Positions 1 through 5,867 of a DNA stretch of 5,867 nucleotides are shown piece by piece (the stretch's first letter is position 1; each line of letters begins with the position of its first letter). The translations under genes and the position numbers were made by a program. The notes beneath the pieces are model-generated. The model was not told the DNA's origin and searched no databases. It saw only the letters and a list, made by a program, of their open reading frames with translations. Where the stretch lies: contig JAMOTX010000064.1 of NCBI GenBank assembly GCA_027062145.1, forward strand, positions 1-5,867, given 5' to 3'. This DNA is from Candidatus Altimarinota bacterium. Its GTDB lineage: Bacteria; Patescibacteriota; Gracilibacteria; BD1-5; UBA6164.

Positions 1-386
1 ATTTTTAATGCTGAATATTTTGGTGGTATTTGAGTAATAGTTCATGTGAAATTTTCTTTTAAAACTTTTTGAATTTTTTCTAAACTTAACTCTTTTTTAA
101 ACTTTTCCTGTAAAGATTTATCTAAATATTGAATCTCCTCTGCTAAATCAAATGATTCTGTTATTCCATCCAAATTTATAGTAAATTCATAAGTCTTTTT
201 ATCTTTTTCAAAATAAGAAATAAGCTTAGTATAATTTCAAGTAGCAATTAAAAGACCTCCTGTTGCCAGAGGGTCCAATGTTCCAGTATGTCACATTTTT
301 CTAATATTAATTTTTTTTCTCAAAACTCTAATAATATCAAAACTTGAATACTCTAATGGTTTATCTATTAAATAAAACTTATTCAT
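1..386 (-). CDS. truB: tRNA pseudouridine(55) synthase TruB, C-terminus cut off by window edge
   Basis: TruB converts U55 of tRNA to pseudouridine in the T-loop. The visible N-terminal 128 residues start MNKFYLIDKP and carry the family motif GHTGTLDPLATG at about residues 32-43, with the catalytic Asp at 38. The second family motif, FTGTITQIPPKYSALK, sits at the visible C-terminus. The first Gly of GHTGTLDP, the Gly of LIATGNYTKL and the Gly of FTG are all TGA codons, so they are read as Gly. These are positions where TruB has Gly and never Trp, which makes this gene one of the best proofs of the code. The ATG start overlaps the end of lepB by 8 bases, and no clear Shine-Dalgarno sequence precedes it, so translation probably depends on coupling with lepB. 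The remaining catalytic-domain portion and any C-terminal RNA-binding part lie beyond the left edge. Identification is secure. Confidence 0.95.
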
Positions 387-1032
387 AATCAAAACTACTA
401 GGTGAATTAAACCATCTCGGTTGTGTATTTATTCATAATTCTGGCTGAATAAATTTAAATGCTTTAAAATTAAAATAACCTAAATCAAAAAATACATGTC
501 CTGTAATATCTTCTTTTGTAGTATAATGAGTTTTTCATTCATATGCACAACTAGAAAAACATTCTCTAGAATCAGTTGAATGATTTCTATTATCTCACAT
601 TACAAAATATTGATCTTCTCATAAACTATAATTATGTTCATTTTTACTTCATCATACAAATGTATATCACTTATTCTCTTCATTTAAATATTCTTCATTT
701 AGTTCAATATAATCAGAAAATCAAGCTTTTTTCAAATATACATTACCATTTTCAATTTTTATCTTATCACCTGGTAATCAAATTATTCTTTTTAAAAAAT
801 ACTTTTTATCTTCACTAACATGTGGTTTAAAAACAACTACATCTCCTCTTTCTGGTTCTCAAAAATGTGCTGTAAATCTGTCTACTATTATAAATTCTTT
901 ATCGTAATATGAAGAATACATAGATTGTCCATTTATTTGAAAAGGCATTGCAATAAAATACCTAATAATAAATACTACAATAAAGATAAAAACTAAATCT
1001 TTTAAAAAATCAATCACTTCTTTTTTATTCAT
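379..1032 (-). CDS. lepB: signal peptidase I (LepB), complete, UGA read as Gly
   Basis: This membrane-bound Ser/Lys protease cleaves signal peptides from exported proteins on the outer face of the cytoplasmic membrane. The 217-residue product has one N-terminal membrane anchor (about residues 10-28). Next comes box B with the catalytic Ser37 in INGQSMYS, then RGDVVVF at 62-68, and box D KRIIGLPGD at 81-89 with the general-base Lys81. Box E is YFVMGDNRNHSTDSR at 142-156. Gly85 of box D and Gly146 of MGDN are TGA codons. Between DSR and the conserved DITG (175-178) there is an insertion with two cysteines, C158 and C162. The ATG is the first start after an upstream in-frame TAA. It is preceded directly by AAAAAGG with no spacer, so the ribosome site is weak. 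The TAA stop lies inside the start of truB. The length is normal for a short, single-anchor SPase I. Identification is secure. Confidence 0.96.
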
Positions 1033-1065
1033 CCTTTTTATTTCGTGTTAAATACTTTAAATATA

Positions 1066-1101
1066 TAAAATTATTATATGGTTTTATATATAATTGCAAT
1101 A
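1066..1101 (-). promoter_or_regulatory. possible promoter for lepB-truB
   Basis: The 94-base gap between the large gene and lepB reads, on the minus strand, a perfect TATAAT (1078 to 1073). A weak TTGCAA stands about 15 bases upstream of it (1099 to 1094) as a possible -35 element. Initiation near 1066 would leave a leader of about 34 bases before the lepB ATG. A promoter is expected here because a terminator lies just upstream. In DNA this AT-rich a TATAAT match is weak evidence, and the -35 spacing is short. Confidence 0.35.
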
Positions 1102-1128
1102 AAAAAGCATACTATATAAAGTATGCTT
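1098..1128 (-). terminator. rho-independent terminator of the PKD surface-protein gene
   Basis: On the minus strand AAGCATAC (1128 to 1121) and GTATGCTT (1112 to 1105) form a perfect 8-bp stem around an 8-base AT loop. The stem runs directly into a T-rich tract (1106 to about 1098). The 5' arm begins inside the TAA stop codon (1129 to 1127) of the large gene. The shape and position are typical of an intrinsic terminator. On the plus strand the hairpin is followed by a less uniform T run and no gene ends there, so minus-strand function is preferred. Confidence 0.8.
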
Positions 1129-4100
1129 ATTTATCGTCATCAGACTTTAACCAATCTGGTACTTTCATTCAATCATCCCATAATTCTGAAGGTTTTACTT
1201 CCTCTTTATTTTCTATATTATCTTTTTTTGTTTCATTTTTTGTAATTTTTTCAATTTTATTAGAGTCATTAATTTTTTTAGTTGTAGATTTTTCAATATT
1301 TTTTTCAGTAGGTTTTTTATTAACTACTTTTTTAGGTTTATTCTCTACTACTTTTTTTCAATCTATTTTATCTGAAGTTCATTTTTTAGGAGTTTTATCT
1401 TTTGATTTTACTTCTTTTTTATCAACTTCTTCGGAAAAGCTTCATTTTAACCAATCAGGAATATTATCTTCCTTTTGATTTTGATCAATTTTTTCAACTT
1501 TTCAATCATTAATTGATTTATTAATAACATCATCAGATTTTACTTCTTTTTTATTAACTTCTTCAGAAAAACTTCATTTTAACCAATCTGGAATATTATC
1601 TTCCTTTTTATCTTGATCTATTTTTTTAACTTTATTAGATTTTCAATTAATTATTGGTTTTTTCTTTTCTTCAATTTTTTTTGTTTTTACCTCTTTCATT
1701 TCAGATTGAGCTTCTTCTTTTACTTCTTCAGAAAAATCTCATTTTAACCAATCTGGAACTTCTTCTCAAGAAGTAGCTTTATCTTTTGATTTAACTTCTT
1801 CTTTTATTTTTTCATTCTTAATTTTTTTTGGTTCAACTTTTGGTTGTTCTGTAGCTTTTGATTTTTTTTCTTCTGAAAAACTTCATTTTAACCAATCTGG
1901 AACTTCTTCTCAAGAAGTAGCTTTATCTTTTGATTTAACTTCTTCTTTTATTTTTTCTTCCTTAATTTCTTTTGGTTCAACTTTTGGTTGTTCTGTAGCT
2001 TTTGATTTTTTTTCTTCTGAAAAACTTCATTTTAACCAATCTGGAACTTCTTCTCAAGAAGTAGCTTTATCTTTTGATTTAACTTCTTCTTTTATTTTTT
2101 CTTCCTTAATTTCTTTTGGTTCAACTTTTGGTTGTTCTGTAGCTTCTTCAGTTTTTATTTCTTCTATTTTTTCTACTTCTTTTTCTTCTTTTTCAATAGA
2201 TTCTTTTTCATCAGATAAATCTGATAATAAATCTTCTTCAAACGTATCTTTAACTACTGGTTTTATCTTTTTTTCTCAAGATGTTTTTTCAATTATAAAA
2301 TCTTGAAATCAAATATTTGAATCTCTATTAAATAATTTAAAATATATATAAAATAAAACTATAAATCCAATTAAAGTTAAGATAATAATAGCAATCCAAT
2401 AAAAAATTGAATAAATTAATCCTAATAATCATGATGAGTTACTATTATCTTCATTACTAATTTCATTTTTTTCACTATCTGGTATATTTACAACACCTCA
2501 ATATATAAATGTTTTTAATATTGCTTTAAAGTCTGTTTTCTCTTTATTTGTCATTATTTTATCAACAGCAACAATTTTTAATATTTCTGTTCATAAAACT
2601 TTATTTTCATCAATGTTATCATTATTTTTAATTGCCTCTAATTTTGCAACCATTATATCATAACACATAGTTTCTTCTAATGTATTTGGATCTTTACATA
2701 CAATAGATTCTGGAATCAAGTTTTTCAATGCATTAAAAGTAATAGCTTTTTCACTTTTATCTTCTTGATTTTCAACTAATAGTCATTCAAGTAAGTTAAC
2801 TATTTCTTCACTATTTGAAACTCAAGTATCTAAAATAAATCATTCGAATTCTAATATTATATTAGTTTTTTCTCTATTATCGAACCACTCTTCTTGTAAA
2901 TGTTGAATATACATTGAACCTTTTAGTTTATGTTGTTTAGGTAATGCATCAACATAATTTTTTAGTTTTTCTATTTTTAATCTTGTAGAATCAGTAATTC
3001 ATTCAAAATTAATATTATTTATATCTATTAATTTTTCTTCAATATATTTTTTTACAATAGTATAATCTTTTGAATTAATGATGATTCATTCATCATTAGT
3101 GATATATACTCTTATTTTTTGATATCTATTTTTATTTAACTCAACTTTTATAATAGATCAATCTGTATATGAATCAGAATCTTTATTATCTTCATCATCA
3201 TCATTTCATCCATTAACATCAGAATCATATTCAATATCATAATCAACAATATAATTTTTTACTTGTCATTTACTTTCACCTAAATATACAAATACATTAT
3301 CACTATTTTTTTCTAATATTATTTCATTATTAATAGGTTTAGGGCTTATAAATGATACTAATCATTCTTTTGCAGCCAATATTCTATTTTTTACATTTTT
3401 TAATACTTTCTTTTGAACTGTTTTTATTTTTGTTCATTCTGAAACTTTTAAATCAATTAAATGAATTACTTTTCAATCAGTATATTCATGTATAAAATAT
3501 TCTTTATCAGTAATTTTAGTTTCATCTCACAGTTCCCATTCATAATGCTCTGCTGTTCAAATTCAATTATAAAAATATACAAATTTGTTACCTATAGATA
3601 TATATCAAAAATCTGGTTTTAATACATTAGAAACTTCTACAGTTACAGTTTTAGTATTACTAAATCATTTATATTTAGCTTTAACTTTAGCATGCATTTC
3701 TCATGAAGAAATATAATTATGAATAACTACATTTGAATCAGTATCTTTATCATAAAATCAATCTCCATCAAAATCCCAAGAATATTTTACTTTTTTTGTA
3801 AGATTTTGTCATAAAATATTTTCTACATTAGCAGTAAAAATTGCTTCATCTCAAATTGCAATTGCAGAATCATTTATTTTTAATTGAACTAAAGGTGTAT
3901 TTAAATTATCACCAGTTAAAGTCATAAAATATTTTGAACCTGTAATTTCTTCAGAATCAATTCTTTCTTCATTATTATCTTTCATCACTACTACAAAGTA
4001 ATAATTTCATGTTACTTTAGGTAATACAAAACTTGTATTAGGTCATTTAGTAGCTCTAAAATCTTGTGGTTCAGAATCAATATCAGTATAGTAATACCAT

Positions 4101-5867
4101 AAATATGATTGAATTACACCATCTCTATCTTTTGCTCATAATGCTGATACATTAACTATAACAGGATCAGTATTTGAATCAACTACTCTAACATCTATTG
4201 AAGATAAAATTGGTTTAATATTTCTAACTTCCACAAATGAAGTAGTACTATGAGTTTTTCAATTTTCTATACTTTTTACAGTTAATTTAATTGGAAAACA
4301 TCCTAATTCATCAAATTTTTTCGTAAAATCTTTAGTGTTTTTATATGAATCTCTTCACAATTTCCAAGAATACGTTAATCCACTTGTTTCTCAAGTAATA
4401 TTAATACTTTCATCTCATGAAAATTTTACACTATCTACTCTATTAACAATATAAGCTCATTTACCATCACAAGCTGATTCATCAAAAGGAGTATCTAATT
4501 TTGATTTGTCTTTAATATTAATAAATGAATATGGACTATTTGAATCTCAAATATATACATTCTTTTTAAATGTATTAATGTGATCATCAGAATCTCTAAC
4601 TCTTAATTTAACATTAAATATTCAACTTTTAGAATATGAATGTCCTATCGTAGAATCTCTTCATCATTTAGTTGTACCATCTCAGAAATCCCATTCATAA
4701 AATTTAGCTTCAGGTGAATTTGAAACAAATCTTAATTTATTTTCTCTTTGAGCAACTCTAGGAAATGCATAAAATTCAACTGATAATATAGATTTAATTT
4801 TAACTCCTCCTTTTTTTAAAGAAATCATTTTATCAGGATCTTCAACTTCTAATGTAACTGAATGTTCTCACACTGAATCAAAAGTAAAATATCAAGTAGA
4901 ACCATTATAATTTGGTTCACTTAAATTAATTCTATCTCAATCAATAATCCAAGAATATTTTAATTTTCAATCATCAGTAAAATCTGGATCAAAACTCTTT
5001 GTACCATCAAAAAATACTCTATTAGGTTTATAACTATATGGTATTTTTGTTACAAAATCTGAAGTAGGAGCTCTTGAATTAATATGAATTATTTTACTAT
5101 CTACATCAGTTTGACCTGAAGGTTCAGTAACTTTCATTTTAATATTATATTTACCTTTATTATTGAAAGTATAAGTAAAAAGTGTTCCTACTTTTTTAAA
5201 AATAATTTTATCTTCTTTTAAATCTATTATCTCCCAAGCATAACTTAAATTTTTATCATTTCATGTTTTTTGAGCAGAAAATGTAAATTTATCTCATAAA
5301 TATCATTCTTCTTGTGATGATTTTATTGTAGCAATAGGATCATGCACACTAATTTTGAATTTTCTTTTTATTGTTTTTAATTCATTAGTTTTAAGTTCTA
5401 ATGTAACTGTATATTCTCATTCTCTAACATAAACTACTCTTTCTACTTTTGGTGAACCAGTATATGATTTCTTAATACCATTTCAAAAATCCCATGTAGT
5501 TTTTGCGAATCTACTACCAGAAGTTGGTGTTGAACTAGTAGCATCGATAAGTAATCAATATTTAGCTTCATCTGGAGTAAATTTTAATTCTTCCTTATCT
5601 CTTAAATATGAAGAATTGACTTTAACTAATACAGAAGCTATTTTTTCATTAATAGTAATATTTGCTCTTGACGAAAATGGTAAAACATCAGTATAACCTC
5701 AATTATTTTTATGTGCTGATTTAACGTCTAAAAATATTGCAAAATTTCATTCTTCTTTAAAAATATAATTTAATGAAATATTATTTCATAAAACTTTTCT
5801 CTTACCATCTACTTGCATCCACCAAGTATAATTATATCATGGAATTTTTGTTCCACTTGGATCCCTA
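1127..5867 (-). CDS. giant PKD-repeat, single-pass membrane surface protein with repetitive PDWLK cytoplasmic tail (5' end outside window)
   Basis: One uninterrupted frame of 1579 visible residues under UGA = Gly, ending in TAA; numbering here starts at the first full codon at the right edge (5866). Residues 1-825 are a chain of PKD/Ig-like beta domains, marked by cores such as TWDFGNG (124-130), YEWDFGDG (390-397), YSWDFDGDG (695-703) and YEWELGDE (775-782). Residues 826-1145 are a mixed, mostly helical acidic region of unknown family with an acidic Ca-loop-like stretch (881-891) and a Cys pair (1057, 1068). A hydrophobic helix (about 1150-1176) is followed by Lys/Arg, giving N-out, C-in topology. 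The last ~400 residues are Lys/Glu/Ser-rich, probably disordered, and hold six [IV]PDWLK motifs, the last one 5 residues before the C-terminus. PKD domains usually mediate binding or spacing on the surface. I recognise no named family for the whole protein; an adhesin or receptor role is inference. The start and any signal peptide lie outside the window. Confidence 0.9.
1404..1632. repeat. second, diverged repeat pair in the tail, 132-base period
   Basis: Positions 1404-1500 and 1536-1632 match with a constant 132-base offset and scattered substitutions. Both encode KEDNIPDWLKGSFSEEV followed by KKEVKS. They share the PDWLKGSFSEE core with the 144-bp units but have a different linker and Ile in place of Val. 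They look like an older duplication within the same tail. A sixth, non-duplicated motif (KVPDWLKS) closes the protein at about 1142-1159. Confidence 0.85.
1741..2145. repeat. 144-bp in-frame tandem repeat, about 2.8 copies, encoding the PDWLK tail units
   Basis: Three copies start near 1741, 1885 and 2029, with exact 144-base spacing of the PDWLK codons (cca at 1748, 1892 and 2036). As far as I can align by eye, the second and third copies are identical from 1885-2001 against 2029-2145. The first copy differs at a few bases (KKIKNEK in place of KEIKEEK) and shows divergence at its edge, GDFSEE for GSFSEE. Each unit encodes 48 residues containing SGEEVPDWLKGSFSEE and a Lys/Glu/Pro linker. Because 144 is a multiple of three, gain or loss of a unit keeps the frame. 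Confidence 0.93.
2339..2419 (-). other. transmembrane helix of the PKD surface protein (about residues 1150-1176)
   Basis: A run of about 27 hydrophobic residues (LIYSIFYWIAII, then ILTLIGFIVLFYIYF) is the only clear membrane segment in the visible protein. The flank before it is acidic and Asn/Ser-rich, and the flank after it is KLFNR, so the positive-inside rule puts the PKD domains outside and the tail inside the cytoplasm. Confidence 0.88.
2432..3391 (-). other. membrane-proximal region of unknown family (residues 826-1145)
   Basis: After the last PKD-like unit the sequence changes character. It begins with a stretch rich in Ile/Lys/Asn, followed by an acidic Asp/Ser/Asn-rich insert (about 875-900). 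Lys/Glu/Leu-rich segments that look helical then run to about 1120, with a Cys pair, C1057 and C1068, 11 residues apart in VCKDP...EETMCYD. I recognise no known domain. Its location outside the cell, just before the membrane helix, follows from the predicted topology. Confidence 0.6.
3392..5867 (-). other. PKD/Ig-like domain array, about nine units (residues 1-825)
   Basis: Each unit of about 80-100 residues has an aromatic-Trp core strand and ends in a strand of the type V.L.V.D. The core Trp positions are 15/16 (partial first domain), 125, 211, 306, 392, 501, 590, 697 and 777. The unit around 392 is textbook PKD: WDFGDGTT, then GHSYSKSGIFNVKLRVRDSD. Others are degenerate, such as SYAWEI at 208-213 and SYLWYYY at 587-593. 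The domain borders are by eye. In the family these beta sandwiches form extended extracellular stalks or ligand-binding surfaces. The Gly residues of the cores are often TGA codons, while the core Trp is always TGG. Confidence 0.8.

Noticed and set aside
576..818. An 80-codon open frame on the plus strand
   Set aside because: It lies wholly inside lepB on the opposite strand. Its product is a low-complexity Tyr/Leu/His/Asn string with no motif, while the minus-strand frame gives a full signal peptidase. It is a chance frame in AT-rich DNA.
1822..1870. Eight-base T tracts (1822-1829 and 1862-1869) as phase-variation switches
   Set aside because: Such A/T runs are common by chance in Lys-rich coding DNA at this base composition, and the frame is intact through both. 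Nothing specific supports a switch.
1741..2145. CRISPR array or other short-spacer repeat array
   Set aside because: The repeats are 144 bases with no unique spacers between them and are continuous coding sequence with a conserved protein motif.
1..5867. TGA = Trp (Mycoplasma/Spiroplasma-type code)
   Set aside because: It would put Trp at invariant Gly positions of TruB (GHTGTLDP), LepB (GLPGD, MGDN) and PKD (WDFGDG). Conserved Trp residues here are TGG.
379..5867. Degenerate region of pseudogenes with many premature stops
   Set aside because: The only in-frame interruptions are TGA. No TAA or TAG breaks the frames, catalytic residues are intact and the frame is continuous over 4.7 kb, so the genes are whole under table 25.

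Overview
This window is very AT-rich, and all of its coding lies on the minus strand. Read with the standard code it looks empty, because in-frame TGA codons chop every gene. The reading that makes sense is TGA = glycine (translation table 25). TGA falls on glycines that are conserved in three unrelated families: the GHTGTLDP and FTG...QIPPKYSALK motifs of TruB, the RIIGLPGD and VMGDNR motifs of signal peptidase I, and the WDFGDG motif of a PKD domain. Tryptophan is TGG throughout, which argues against the Mycoplasma-type code (TGA = Trp). A glycine UGA code is known only from the candidate phyla Absconditabacteria (SR1) and Gracilibacteria (GN02/BD1-5) and close relatives in the CPR/Patescibacteria, so the DNA very probably comes from one of these. 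The window alone cannot decide which.

Layout, in the direction of transcription (right to left). (1) Positions 5867 to 1127 hold the 3' part of one very large gene; 1579 residues are visible and the start lies beyond the right edge. It encodes a cell-surface protein made of about nine PKD/Ig-like domains, a helical region of about 320 residues, one transmembrane helix, and a cytoplasmic tail of about 400 charged residues. The tail carries six copies of an [IV]PDWLK motif, partly on nearly identical in-frame tandem DNA repeats. (2) A hairpin terminator overlaps its stop codon. (3) A 94-base gap holds a possible promoter. (4) lepB (signal peptidase I, 217 aa) follows and overlaps by 8 bases (5) truB (tRNA pseudouridine-55 synthase), which runs off the left edge after 128 codons.

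lepB and truB look like one translationally coupled unit of housekeeping genes. The large PKD protein looks like a separate transcription unit. Its outside-in architecture would suit an adhesin or receptor that links an external contact to a multivalent intracellular tail, and cultured members of these phyla live attached to other bacteria. That role is inference; the sequence directly shows only the architecture.
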